A DNA stretch of 64,000 bases, taken from assembly GCF_001189845.1 (NCBI RefSeq), contig NZ_LFLZ01000025.1, positions 1 through 64,000 on the forward strand, given 5' to 3'. A program made the position numbers and the translations under genes. Below the pieces are notes generated by a model. It was not told the origin of the DNA, did no database searches, and saw nothing but the letters and a program-made list of their open reading frames with translations. This document shows positions 10,189 through 20,308 of this stretch, one piece after another; within the stretch, counting starts at the first letter, position 1; the number at the start of each line of letters is the position of its first letter. The DNA is from Bradyrhizobium tropiciagri. Its GTDB lineage: Bacteria; Pseudomonadota; Alphaproteobacteria; Rhizobiales; Xanthobacteraceae.

Positions 10189-12833
10189 GTGTCGCTGAGA
10201 AATCTCACCACCTATCGCAAGAAGCGCGACTTCGAGAAGACCAATGAGCCGTCGGGCGACGTCAAGGTCGCACCAGCGAAGCAGCGGCGCTTCGTGATCC
10301 AGAAGCACGACGCGACCCGGCTGCATTATGATTTCAGGCTGGAGTTCGACGGCGTCTTCAAGTCCTGGGCGGTGACGCGCGGGCCCTCGCTCGATCCGCA
10401 TGACAAGCGCCTCGCGGTCGAGGTCGAGGATCATCCGCTCGACTATGGCGATTTCGAAGGCACCATTCCCGAGGCCAGTATGGCGGCGGCACCGTGCAGC
10501 TGTGGGATCGCGGCACCTGGGAGTCTGACGATCCCGAGCGCGGCTTCAAGAAGGGCGACCTGAAATTCACGCTGCATGGCGACAAGCTGCACGGCAGTTG
10601 GGTGCTGGTGCGGATGAAGAGCGACCGCTTCGGAGGCAAGCGCACCAACTGGCTGTTGATCAAGCACCGCGACGAGTACGCCGTCGAGGGCAATGGCGAG
10701 GCGATCCTCGACGAGGACCGCTCGGTCGCCTCCGGCCGCTCGATGGCAGAGATCGCGGCCGGCAAGGGCCGGGCGCCGAAGCCGTTCATGCTGGCCAAGG
10801 GGAACGGCAGGGCCAAGGCGGATGCGGTCTGGCAGTCCAATCACGGCGTGACCGCGGACGCGCGCGCGAAGACCAAGGCGCCGGCGCCCAAAGAAAAACT
10901 GAAGGCAAAGTTGAAGGCGCCGCCGAACGCGAAGCCGAAGCCGGTGTCCGACATGCCGAACTTCGTCTCGCCGCAGCTTTGCGCCGCGGTCGAGAGTCCG
11001 CCGAATGCTGCGGGCTGGTGCCACGAGATCAAGTTCGACGGCTACCGCGTGCAGCTGCGGATCGAGGATGGCGAGGCTGTGCTGAAGACCCGCAAGGGGC
11101 TCGACTGGTCCGACAAGTTCGGCGCCATCGTGAAGGAGGCCGGCAAGCTGCCGGATGCCCTGATCGACGGCGAGATCGTCGCGCTCGACAAGAACGGCAC
11201 GCCGCATTTCTCGACGCTGCAGGCAGCGTTGTCGGACGGCAAGACGGACCAGCTGATCTTCTTCGCGTTCGACCTGCTGTTTGCCGGCAAGGAGGATCTC
11301 CGCCTGCTGCCGCTCACCGAGCGCAAGGTGCGGCTGAAGGCGCTGCTCGCGGCGCGCAAGGGCAGCAATCCCCTGGTCCGCTATGTCGAGCATTTCGAGG
11401 AGCGCGGCGATGCCGTGCTGGATTCGGCGCGCAAGCTCGGCCTGGAAGGCATCGTCTCCAAGCGGCTCGACGGCGCCTATCGCTCCGGCCGCTCCGACGA
11501 CTGGACCAAGACGAAAATCCGCGCCGGCCAGGAGGTCGTGATCGGCGGCTGGAAGACCACCAACGGCAAATTCCGCTCGCTGATAGCCGGGGTCTATCGC
11601 GACGATCATCTCGCCTTCGTCGGCATCGTCGGCACCGGCTTCGGCCAGGACACCGTCCGCCGCATCATGCCGGCGCTGAAGGCGGCGGCATCAGACACCA
11701 GCCCGTTCGGCGGCAAGAATGCGCCGAAGAAGACCCGCGACGTGCACTGGCTGAAGCCCGAACTGGTCGCCGAGATCGAGTTCGCCGGCTGGACCGACGC
11801 TCAGAATATCCGCCAGGCGGCGTTCAAAGGCCTGCGCCGGGACAAGCCGGCGCATGAGGTCGAGGCCGAGCGGCCGGTCGTAACCAACGTGGTGAAGCCG
11901 ATGGCGAAAGGGCGATCAGCAGGGAAACCATCCGGCGAGGTGATGGGTGTCACCATCTCCCATCCCGACAAGGCATTGTGGCCCGACGCCGGCGACGGCG
12001 CGCCGGTGACCAAGCTCGACCTCGCCAACTATTTCGCGGCGGTCGGCGAATGGATGATCGGCTATCTCAGGGGCCGGCCGTGCTCGATCGTGCGCGCGCC
12101 CGACGGCATCAAGGGCGAGACCTTCTTCCAGCGTCACGCGATGGCCGGCACGTCGAAGCTGCTGAAGCTCGCCAAGGTGTCCGGGGATCGCAAGCCGTAT
12201 CTGCAGATCGACCAGATCGAGGGGCTTGCTGCGGTCGCGCAGCTCGGCGGCCTCGAGCTACATCCCTGGAATTGCGCGCCCGATGCCTACGACACGCCGG
12301 GCCGGCTGGTGTTCGATCTAGATCCGGCGCCCGACGTCGCATTCTCCGACGTGATCGACGCCGCCAAGGACATGCGGCAGCGGCTGACCGCGGTCGGCCT
12401 CGAGAGTTTCTGCAAGACCACCGGCGGCAAGGGCCTTCACGTCGTGGCGCCGCTGCTGTCAGGCGCGAAGGACAAGGTGACCTGGAAGGAGGCAAAGGCG
12501 TTCGCGCAAGGCATCTGCCAGTGGATGGCGCAGGATGATCCCGAGCGCTATCTGATCAACATGTCGAAAGCCAAGCGCACCGGAAAGATCTTCCTCGACT
12601 ATCTGCGCAACGACCGGCTCTCGACCGCGGTCGCGGTGCTGTCGCCGCGGGCGCGTCCGGGCGCCACCGTGTCGATGCCGCTGACCTGGACCCAGGTGCG
12701 CGGCGATCTCGATCCGAAGAAATACACGGTGCGGTCGGTGCCGGGGCTGCTCGTGAAGACCAAGGCCTGGGACGGCTATGACGAGGCTGCGTCCTCGATC
12801 AAGGCGGCGATGAAGCAGCTCGCAGCACAGTGA
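10189..12833 (+). pseudogene. ligD: LigD, multifunctional NHEJ DNA ligase (frameshifted in this sequence)
   Basis: LigD processes and seals double-strand breaks with Ku. The domain order is phosphoesterase, ligase, polymerase. The N-terminal phosphoesterase shows FVIQKHDATRLHYDFRLEFD. The ATP-dependent ligase has its Lys motif in EIKFDGYRVQL and also LEGIVSKRLDGAYRSGRS. The C-terminal primase-polymerase shows GVTISHPDKALWPDAG, GLVFDLDPAPDV-like RLVFDLDPAPDVAFSD, and TTGGKGLHVVAPL. The frame breaks near 10473: the family motif PEGQYGGGTVQLWD reads as PEASMAAAPC because one G is missing (gaggccag instead of gagggccag), and it continues correctly from about 10494. Joined length is about 881 residues. 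The start is probably GTG 10189 (SLRNLTTYRKKRDFEKTNEP); an upstream TTG at 10171 is possible. Confidence 0.92.
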
Positions 12834-12845
12834 GCGATTTCTCTT

Positions 12846-13015
12846 CGTCATACCCCGCGACCCGTCTTCGCCAAGCTTCGCCGGGGTAAAGGGGCTGGGC
12901 CCGCCGAACCTTTAGCGAAGGCGGCAAGCGGGGTATCCAGTACGCTGCGGCTGATCGATTCAATCGTTGGCGCCTCTGGAATACTGGATCACCCGCTTTC
13001 GCGCGGGTGATGACA
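12846..13015. repeat. Composite palindromic repeat between ligD and the DUF3309-type gene
   Basis: The segment contains cgtcataccccgc, later gcaagcggggtatccagta (its partial reverse complement), then gaatactggatcacccgc and a compact hairpin cacccgctttcgcgcgggtg. The paired pieces look like a dispersed intergenic palindrome family common in Bradyrhizobium-like genomes. It lies between convergent genes and may end transcription from both sides. A shorter relative of the hairpin (catccgctttcgcgcgg) is near 63539. Confidence 0.7.
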
Positions 13016-13050
13016 GGTGTCGATGCGGATAGTCCGCGGTACGCGCGACG

Positions 13051-13215
13051 CTATAGCCGCCCGAGCAGCAGCAGGATCAGGAGGATCACGATCACGAGGC
13101 CGAGGCCGCCGCCGCCGTAATAGCCGGTGCCATAGAACGGTCCGCCGCCGATGCCGCTGAAGCCGCCGAGCAGTGCGATGATCAGAATAATAAGAATGAT
13201 CGTTCCAAGTGACAT
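13051..13215 (-). CDS. DUF3309-type small membrane protein (54 aa)
   Basis: The product starts MSLGTIILIILIIALLGGFS. A Gly/Tyr-rich linker (GIGGGPFYGTGYYGGGG) follows, and the end is a second hydrophobic segment, LGLVIVILLILLLLGRL. Two hydrophobic helices joined by a Gly-rich loop and the LLLLGRL ending match the small DUF3309 family of alphaproteobacteria, whose function is unknown. A strong Shine-Dalgarno (gaggaggattgag) precedes the ATG, so I prefer this start over an upstream in-frame codon near 13278. Confidence 0.82.
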   Translation of the reverse strand: MSLGTIILIILIIALLGGFSGIGGGPFYGTGYYGGGGLGLVIVILLILLLLGRL

Positions 13216-13379
13216 CTCAATCCTCCTCAGCCCCGCGGGCCTGTCGTCTCTGCCTTCGGGGGAGGAAACAACCCGCAACTATGAAGGTTCCGGATTGAGC
13301 GGCGCGATAAAACTGTGTGATCTTCCATTTGCGGTGGAACGGAACTACATGAACGGAATCCATGGAGGAGTGCACCGCG

Positions 13380-13688
13380 ATGTCGGCTCCGCTGATCGTC
13401 TCGATTCCCCACAGCCTCGGCCGCGACGAGGCCATGCGTCGCTTGAAAGCCGGTTTGTCGCGCGCAGCGGCGAACGTGCCGGTCATGAGCGTCGACGAGG
13501 AGCGCTGGGAGAACAACCGCATGATTTTTCGCGTCCGCGCGCTGGGGCAGGTCGCGGCCGGACATCTCGATGTCGAGGATACCAATGTGCGGCTGGAGGT
13601 GACGTTGCCGTGGCTGCTGCAACGCTTCGCCGAGGTTGCGCAGGCCGCCATTCAGAAGAGCGGGCAGTTGCTGCTGACCAAGCGCTGA
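13380..13688 (+). CDS. PHA-granule/system-type protein (102 aa)
   Basis: The product starts MSAPLIVSIPHSLGRDEAMR and contains RLKAGLSR, FRVRALGQVAAGHLDVEDTN and LEVTLPWLLQRFAEVAQAAI. It resembles the polyhydroxyalkanoic-acid system protein family (PHA_gran_rgn), small proteins often linked to PHA granules, with the conserved pattern of an IPH start and a late LPWLL segment. The exact role is unknown. I chose the ATG at 13380 because ggaggag lies 9 bases upstream; the ATG at 13362 overlaps that site. It ends 9 bases from the convergent end of treY. Confidence 0.75.
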   Translation: MSAPLIVSIPHSLGRDEAMRRLKAGLSRAAANVPVMSVDEERWENNRMIFRVRALGQVAAGHLDVEDTNVRLEVTLPWLLQRFAEVAQAAIQKSGQLLLTKR

Positions 13689-13697
13689 TGCGCTGCG

Positions 13698-16480
13698 CTA
13701 GCTGTGCAGGCGCGCACGCCTTGCGGCTTGCTTCGCTCCCGCCGCGGCCTTCGCTTTCAGCACCGCGACCGGCAGCTCGGCGAACAGCGTCGCGAGCTGA
13801 ATCCTGCTGTTTCCGCCCGGGAGCGTGTATCCAGTCAGGTCGATCTCGCCTTCAAAGGCGTCCGCGCGCGGCCAGCTGCGTCCGCCCTGCGTGAACGGCG
13901 CAAATGATTTCGCCACTGCGACGATGACCGCTTCGCGGCCATGCCGCCTTGCGAAGGCGACGACATGATCGCGATGCGCGCCGCTGACGGTGAGCGGTTC
14001 GTAGGCGCCGCTGGTGAAGACTTCGCGAAGCTCGTTGCGCAGTCTCAGCAGATGCCGCGTCCACGCGAATTTCAGGCGGCCGTCGCGCCAGGTCTCTGTC
14101 AACGCGTCCCAATCCGGCGCTTCCAGCGCGGCGAGCAGCTCCGCACGTTCGGCAAAGTCGACCGGACGGCGGTTGTCGGGGTCGACGAGCGAAAGGTCCC
14201 AGCTTTCGGTGCCTGGTAGAAATCCGGCACGCCCGGCATCGTCGCCTTCAGCGTGATCTGGCTGAGCGAGTTCAGCGCGCCGATCAGCGCGGTACGCTCG
14301 GCCAGCGTATTCAGCGCGTCGAGGAATTCGGGCGAGGCCTTGCGATCGAGGATCCGGTCGATGAAGGTCTTCACGCCGGCTTCATAAGGTTCGTGCGGAT
14401 TGAGCCAGCTGGTTTCCTGCTTGCCTTCGCGCGCCGCCTTCAGCGCATAGGCCTGGATGCGTCCGACCAACGATGGATCGTCCGGGTTCCAGGCGCCGAG
14501 CAGGGCCTGATACAGCATGTATTCGAACGTCGCCGACGGCGCCCGCATCTCGCCGTCCAGCACCAGATGCGGGGCGTTCAGCACCTTCCAGCGCGCCACC
14601 GCGCTGGTCCATTCGCCGGGGATTTCCGCAAGCGCCATGATCCTTGCGCGGGCGTCCTCGCCGCGCTTGGTGTCGTGGGTCGCCGTCGAAGTCATGCCGT
14701 GCGGCCATTCGCGGACGCGAGCCTGCATCATACTGTGGAAGGTCCCGGGCGCGATCGCGCTCGCCGCGGGATCGCCGCCGACCTCGTTGAGCGCGAGCAG
14801 GCGGTGGTAGCGGTAGAACGTCGTGTCCTCCAGCGACTTCGCCATCATCGGCCCGGTGAATTGCTGCACCTTCAGCGCGAAACGCCGCACCCGCGGCGCG
14901 CTGTGTGGCGGTCGGCCGGGATTCAGCAGGTCCATGGTCAAGGCATCGCGCAGGAAGTCGAAGATGCCTTCGTCGGCGGCGAACCAGTCGGCGCGGGCGC
15001 GCTCGATGGTCTCGCTGATCAGCGCGCGATCGTGCACTGTCGGGCCGGAGGCAGTGAGATAGGTGCGGTAGACCGGGAAGTGCAGCACATAGAGCTCGAG
15101 CGCCTGCCGCAGGCTGTCGGCGGAGAAGTCGCGGCTCGAATAGTGCCCGCTGGCGATGCGCGCCACGAGCCGTGCCAACACGGTGAACTCGCTGGTCAGC
15201 AAGGTCTCCAGCACGCGGCGTTTGGCCGCGCGCAGCACCGGCGTCAGGTTCGGCGACTGGTTGCTGATCTGGCGCCAGATCTCGCTCAGCGGATCGAGGC
15301 CGCTGCCATCGACCAGCACCTGGCTGATCGTGTTCATCCATTCATAGCCGGTGGTGCCGTGCACGCCGGCAAACTTGGTCAGCCTCTCATCCTCGCCGAG
15401 GATCTTCTCGATCACCATGTAGAACGGCTTGGCCTTGGCAGCCTGCGCTGATCGGATCAGGCGGCGCAGCCGCTGGAAATACTGGGCGGGATCGCGCAGG
15501 CCGTCGATATGGTCGAGCCGCAGGCCCTGCAGCCGGTCTTCCGCGATCAGCCGCTTGACGAGGCTGTGGCTCGCCTCGAAGGTTGAGGCGTCCTCGACCC
15601 TGAGGCCGGCCAGCGTGTTGACGTCGAAGAAGCGGCGATAGTTGATGTCGCTGGAGGCAAGCCGCCAGTGGCCGAGCTTGTAGTGCTGGCGTTCCAGGAG
15701 ATGATGCAGCGCCAGCGTCTGGGTTGGCCGATCCTCGCCGGCGCGGTAGGCATCGAGCCCGCGCGCGACGGTCTCGGCACTGCCCTCGATCGCCTTGATC
15801 GCGGCCTTCAGGACCGGCGCTTCCTTGCGGTTCGGGTGACGCAGCCCGCGATACCTGGCGGCGAGCTCAAGCAGAGCGCGCCCGGCCGGGCTGTCTTCTG
15901 CGGCGGCCTCGCGGACGATAGTCCGCAGCACCTCGCCATAGCGCTCCGGCGCGATCGGCAGGCGATGCTCGAAATACCAGGCGGAGAAGCTGCCTTCGTT
16001 TGCGTCGAAGCGCAGTACGATCTCGCCGCGCTCCAGCGCCTGGCCATAGGACGAGCCGAGGATCGGCAGCAGCACGCCGCCGCGCGCGCGATAGGGCAGC
16101 TGGTCCCAGTCGATGTCGAAGGACACCGCGTGCGGCGACACCGGTCCCCATTCCAGCACGTCGAGCCACCACGGATTATCGGCGAAATGCACGCCGACAT
16201 GGTTCGGTACGAAATCAAGGATCAGGCCGAGGCCGTTGCGCTTCAGTGCGGCGCTGAACCGCGCAAAGCCCTCCTCGCCGCCGAGCTCCGGATTGAACTT
16301 GGTGTGGTCGACGACGTCATAGCCATGGGTCGAGCCCTTGCGCGCCTTCATGAAGGGCGAGGCGTAGACATGGCTGATGCCGAGCGCCTTCAGATAGGGC
16401 GCCACATTGGCGGCGGCATCGAAGTCGAAATCGGTAGTGAGTTGCAGTCGGTAGGTCGCGATCGGGATCGCCGGAGGCAT
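13698..16480 (-). pseudogene. treY: TreY, maltooligosyl trehalose synthase (frameshifted near the C-terminus)
   Basis: TreY rearranges the reducing-end linkage of maltooligosaccharides to an alpha,alpha-1,1 bond, giving maltooligosyl trehalose for TreZ. The protein begins MPPAIPIATYRLQLTTDFDF, the standard TreY start. It shows LGISHVYASPFMKARKGSTH, ILDFVPNHVGV, GLRLDHIDGLRDP, the MVIEKILGEDE acid region and GTTGYEWMNTI. After PGVPDFYQ the frame shifts: the expected GTESWDLSLVDPDNRRPVDF appears one frame off, and the C-terminus (TETWRDGRLKFAWTRHLLRL onward) ends at 13698. One missing G near 14212 explains it (three G expected, two seen). Joined length is about 927 residues, normal. It lies 4 bases after treZ as the last gene of the operon. 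Confidence 0.93.
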
Positions 16481-16484
16481 TGTG

Positions 16485-18236
16485 CTATCCGATGTGCCAG
16501 CGCACCGCCCAGCCGGGGAGGTCGCTCGACAACGCGCCGCCCCAGATCACGGTTCCCTTCGGTTCCGCCGCGCCGCTGATATCCCGATCCGACAAATTGG
16601 CCGTGAGCCACAGCGTGCGGCCGTCGCCCATCTGCCAATGCGCGGTCAGGAGATCGCCCGTGACACGGTCGCCGCCGAAGCGCGCCCCGGTCAGCCGCGG
16701 CGTGATCTCGCGCCGACGCACGGCGAGAAGGTTGCGCACCAGTACCAGCCGTGTGCGCGCCGGATCGTGGCCGAGTGCAGCCCAGTCGAGCACGGCCGAC
16801 CGTGCCGTCTCCTCGGCAAGCGGATCGGGAATGTCGTTGCCATATTTGGCATAGGCCCAGGCGAACTCCTTGCGCCGCCCGGCGCGGACCGCGTTGGCGA
16901 GGTCGCCCTTGAAATTGCAGAAGAACGGAAACGGCGTCGTCGCGCCCCATTCCTCGCCCATGAACAGCATCGGTGTGTTTGGTGCGATCAACGTCACTGC
17001 CAGCGCAGCCTCGATCGCCTGCGGCTTTGCGATGCTCTCGAGCCTATCGCCGAGCGGCCGGTTGCCGATCTGGTCGTGATTTTGCAGGAAGTTGATGAAG
17101 CAGGTCGGCGGGAGCATGCCGCTCGGCTCGCCGCGGGCCTTGCCGCCCCAGAACTCCGAGACTTCGCCCTGGTAGATGTAGCCGGACGACAGCGCGCGTG
17201 CGAGATCCTGCTTCGGCGTCCGGTAGTCGCCGTAATAGCCCTGCTTTTCTCCGGTCAACAGCACGTGCCAGGCGTGATGATAATCGTCGTTCCACTGGCC
17301 GCGGAATTTGCCGTGCGGCGGGTCCTCGGCGGCATCGAGCAGGCTTGCGATGTTGTCGCCGTTCTCCAGCACGAGGTTGATCTGCCGGCCGGTCTCGGTG
17401 GCGAGCTGGCCGGCGGCCTTGCTGAAGTCGTGCAGGATGGAGACCTCGCCGGCTTCGACGATGGTGTTGACCGCGTCGAACCGCAGCCCGTCGAAGCGAT
17501 AGTCGCGCAGCCAGGACACCACGCTGCCGATCGCAAACGCGCGCACTTCAGGCACGCGATAATCGATCGCGCTGCCCCACGGCGTATGCGCGTCGCTGAA
17601 GAACGTCGGTGCATAGCGGCCGAGATAATTCCCCTCTGGCCCAAAATGATTGTAGACCACGTCGAGCATCACCATCAGCCCGCGCAGATGCGCCTCGTCG
17701 ATCAGGGTCTTGAGGTCTTCGGGCCGGCCATAGGCGCTGTCGGGCGCGTACCACAGCACGCCGTCATAGCCCCAGTTGCGCTTGCCTGCGAAATCCGCCA
17801 ACGGCATCAGTTCGAGCGCGGTGATGCCGGCTTCAACGAGATGATCGAGCTTGTCGATCATGGCGCGGTAGGTGCCTTCCGGCGTGAAGGTGCCGACATG
17901 CGCTTCGAGAATTACGGCTTCATGCCACGGACGTCCACGCCACTCGGTTGCGCGCCATTTGAGGGCGGTGTGATCGATCACCTCGCTTGGGCCGAACACG
18001 TCGTCCGGCTGGAAGGCGGAGGCGGGGTCGGGGACATCGACGTCGTCATCGATGCGGAATTTGTAACGTGTACCGGCGCGCGCGCCCGGGATTTCGCCGA
18101 CGTACCAGCCGGCCGCATCGCGCGTCAGCCTATGCGGCTTGTCGAGCAGGAGGTCGACGCGCTTTGCCGCCGGCGCCCAGAGCCGGAAGCGCGTGCCATC
18201 AGCGGTGAGTTCGGGTCCGAAATGCTGCGCGCTCAT
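16485..18236 (-). CDS. treZ: TreZ, maltooligosyl trehalose trehalohydrolase
   Basis: TreZ releases trehalose from maltooligosyl trehalose made by TreY. The 583-residue GH13 protein has an N-terminal beta-sandwich (FGPELTADGTRFRLWAPAAK) and a barrel with EAHVGTFTPEGTYRAMIDKL, DVVYNHFGPEGNYL, the nucleophile region FDGLRFDAVNTI, the acid region NLVLENGDN and FLQNHDQIGNRPLGDRL. Length and order fit the family. Its start overlaps the glgX stop by 4 bases and its stop is 4 bases before the treY start, so the genes are translated as one unit. Confidence 0.96.
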   Translation of the reverse strand: MSAQHFGPELTADGTRFRLWAPAAKRVDLLLDKPHRLTRDAAGWYVGEIPGARAGTRYKFRIDDDVDVPDPASAFQPDDVFGPSEVIDHTALKWRATEWRGRPWHEAVILEAHVGTFTPEGTYRAMIDKLDHLVEAGITALELMPLADFAGKRNWGYDGVLWYAPDSAYGRPEDLKTLIDEAHLRGLMVMLDVVYNHFGPEGNYLGRYAPTFFSDAHTPWGSAIDYRVPEVRAFAIGSVVSWLRDYRFDGLRFDAVNTIVEAGEVSILHDFSKAAGQLATETGRQINLVLENGDNIASLLDAAEDPPHGKFRGQWNDDYHHAWHVLLTGEKQGYYGDYRTPKQDLARALSSGYIYQGEVSEFWGGKARGEPSGMLPPTCFINFLQNHDQIGNRPLGDRLESIAKPQAIEAALAVTLIAPNTPMLFMGEEWGATTPFPFFCNFKGDLANAVRAGRRKEFAWAYAKYGNDIPDPLAEETARSAVLDWAALGHDPARTRLVLVRNLLAVRRREITPRLTGARFGGDRVTGDLLTAHWQMGDGRTLWLTANLSDRDISGAAEPKGTVIWGGALSSDLPGWAVRWHIG

Positions 18237-20305
18237 GCGGAGCCTGCAAATGCGAGTACCGAGCGCGGCGGTGCCGTGGTGTCAGCACCGGATGCGAATT
18301 GCTCGGCGGTCTGCTCCGCCTTGGTCGTGTTCAAGACCTGCTGCCAGCTGCTGTATTCCGCCATCCTCGGCATCCTGAACACGATCTCCTGCGGCGCGGC
18401 ATTGAGCACGATAAAGATCGGCGCCTGCCCTTGTTCCATCGGCCCCAGCACGTAGGCGAGGAACCGGCTTTCCGGGAATTTCCAGTCGGACTCCTTCATC
18501 TCCTCCGCTGCCGGCGTCAGCCAGAGCACGCCATAGCTGCCGTCGGTGCGGCGGCCGTCGAGCCAGCTCTGGCAGCGGATCTGGCCGAAGCGCTGGCGCA
18601 GCGCCGTGAGGTGGCCGATGAAATCGATGGCGTCATCGTCGGTGCCGAGGTTCTCCCAGCCGATCCAGCCGGTCTCGTTGTCCTGGCAATAGGCGTTGTT
18701 GTTGCCGGTTTGGGTGTTGGCGACCTCGTCGCCGGCGAGGATCAGCGGTGTGCCCTGCGCGAGCAGCAGGCAGGCCAGCGCATTCTTTCTGAGCTGCCGG
18801 CGCAGCGCGATGATCGTGGGATCGTCGGTCGGGCCTTCATGGCCGCAATTGTTGCTGTGATTGTCGTTGGAGCCGTCGCGATTGTCCTCGCCATTGGCCT
18901 CGTTGTGCTTCTCGTTGTAGCTGAAGAGGTCGGCGAGCGTGAAGCCGTCATGCACCGTGATGTGGTTGATGCTGGCGCGGGTTGCGCGGTTGTCGTGGTG
19001 GAACAGATCCGATGACGCGGTCATGCGGCCGGAGATGTCGCCGATCAGGCTGCCTTCGCCGCTCCAGTAGCGCCGCATCGCGCTGCGATAGCGGTCATTC
19101 CACTCCGACCATTGCGACGGAAACGCGCCGACCTGGTAGCCGCCGAGACCGAGGTCCCAGGGCTCGGCGACCATCTTGGCGGTCGCCAGCACCGGGTCCT
19201 GGCGGATCGCGGTGAGGAGGGGATGGTTGCGGTCGAACCCGTTCGGCCCGCGCGCCAGCGTGGTCGCGAGATCGAAGCGGAAGCCGTCGACATGGCAGAC
19301 CTCGACCCAGTAGCGCAGCGAATCCATCACCATCTGCAGCACGCGCGGATGGGTGAGATTGACCGAGCTGCCGCAGCCGGTGAAGTCGTCATAGAAGCGC
19401 GGGTTCTCGCGGTTCAGCCAATAATAGGAGGCGTTGTCGATGCCGCGGAAGCACAGCGTCGGGCCCATATGGTTGCCCTCGGCGGTGTGGTTGTAGACGA
19501 CGTCGAGCAGCACCTCGATGCCGGCATCGTGCAACCGTGCGACTGTTGTACGAAACGAGTCCAGCGCATTGTCCTGGGCGTAGCGCGCCTCGGGTGCAAA
19601 GAAGGCGATGCTGTTGTAGCCCCAGTAATTCGACAGCTTCTTCTCGACCAGCACACGGTCGTCGATCAGGCCGTGGATCGGCAGCAGCTCGATGGTGGTG
19701 ACGCCGAGCCGCTTGAGGTGGTCGATCATCGCTGGCGACGACAGCCCGCCATAGGTGCCGCGCAAATTCGGCGGCACGTCCTCGCGCTTCTGCGTCACGC
19801 CCTTGACGTGGGCCTCGTAGATGATGGTGTCGGCCCAAGGAATATGCGGCCGGATCTCGCGGCGGCCCCAGTTGAAGGTCTCGTCGACCACGACGGCCTT
19901 CGGCATGCCGCGGGCATTGTCGCGCCGGTCGAAGGAGAGATCCTCGCGCGCGCTGCCGGTGCGATAGGCGAAGTGGGCATCGCTCCACACCAGCCGGCCG
20001 GCGAGCCGCTTGGCGTAGGGATCGAGCAGCAGCTTGTTGGCGTTGAAGCGGTGGCCGCGCTCCGGCGCGTAGGGCCCGTAGACGCGGTAGCCGTAAAGCT
20101 GGCCCGGCGAGACGTCGTTGAGATAGCAGTGCCAGACGTCCTCGGTGCGCTCCGGCATCTCGATCCGCTCGAGCTCGCGGCGGCCCTGGCCGTCGAACAG
20201 GCACAGCTCCACCTTCTCCGCATTGGCCGAGAACAGCGCAAAATTGGTGCCTCTGCCGTCCCAGCTTGCACCGAGCCGTGCGGAGGTTCCCCCGGTCAGT
20301 CGCAT
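18233..20305 (-). CDS. glgX: GlgX, glycogen debranching enzyme
   Basis: GlgX cleaves alpha-1,6 branches of glycogen, usually after phosphorylase trimming, and provides linear chains here for TreY and MalQ. The 690-residue product has an N-terminal CBM48-like domain (LGASWDGRGTNFALFSANAE) and a GH13 barrel. Motifs include VTTIELLPIHGLIDDRVLVE, LLDVVYNHTAEGNH, VDGFRFDLATTLARG (nucleophile), MVAEPWDLGLGGYQVG (acid/base) and NHITVHDGFTLADLFSYNEK. It is complete, overlaps treZ by 4 bases, and begins 3 bases after the glgB stop. Confidence 0.96.
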   Translation of the reverse strand: MRLTGGTSARLGASWDGRGTNFALFSANAEKVELCLFDGQGRRELERIEMPERTEDVWHCYLNDVSPGQLYGYRVYGPYAPERGHRFNANKLLLDPYAKRLAGRLVWSDAHFAYRTGSAREDLSFDRRDNARGMPKAVVVDETFNWGRREIRPHIPWADTIIYEAHVKGVTQKREDVPPNLRGTYGGLSSPAMIDHLKRLGVTTIELLPIHGLIDDRVLVEKKLSNYWGYNSIAFFAPEARYAQDNALDSFRTTVARLHDAGIEVLLDVVYNHTAEGNHMGPTLCFRGIDNASYYWLNRENPRFYDDFTGCGSSVNLTHPRVLQMVMDSLRYWVEVCHVDGFRFDLATTLARGPNGFDRNHPLLTAIRQDPVLATAKMVAEPWDLGLGGYQVGAFPSQWSEWNDRYRSAMRRYWSGEGSLIGDISGRMTASSDLFHHDNRATRASINHITVHDGFTLADLFSYNEKHNEANGEDNRDGSNDNHSNNCGHEGPTDDPTIIALRRQLRKNALACLLLAQGTPLILAGDEVANTQTGNNNAYCQDNETGWIGWENLGTDDDAIDFIGHLTALRQRFGQIRCQSWLDGRRTDGSYGVLWLTPAAEEMKESDWKFPESRFLAYVLGPMEQGQAPIFIVLNAAPQEIVFRMPRMAEYSSWQQVLNTTKAEQTAEQFASGADTTAPPRSVLAFAGSA

Positions 20306-20308
20306 GAA

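Noticed and set aside
16482..18455. 657-residue plus-strand frame opposite treZ
   Set aside because: Antisense to TreZ, Arg/Ala-rich, no recognisable domain.
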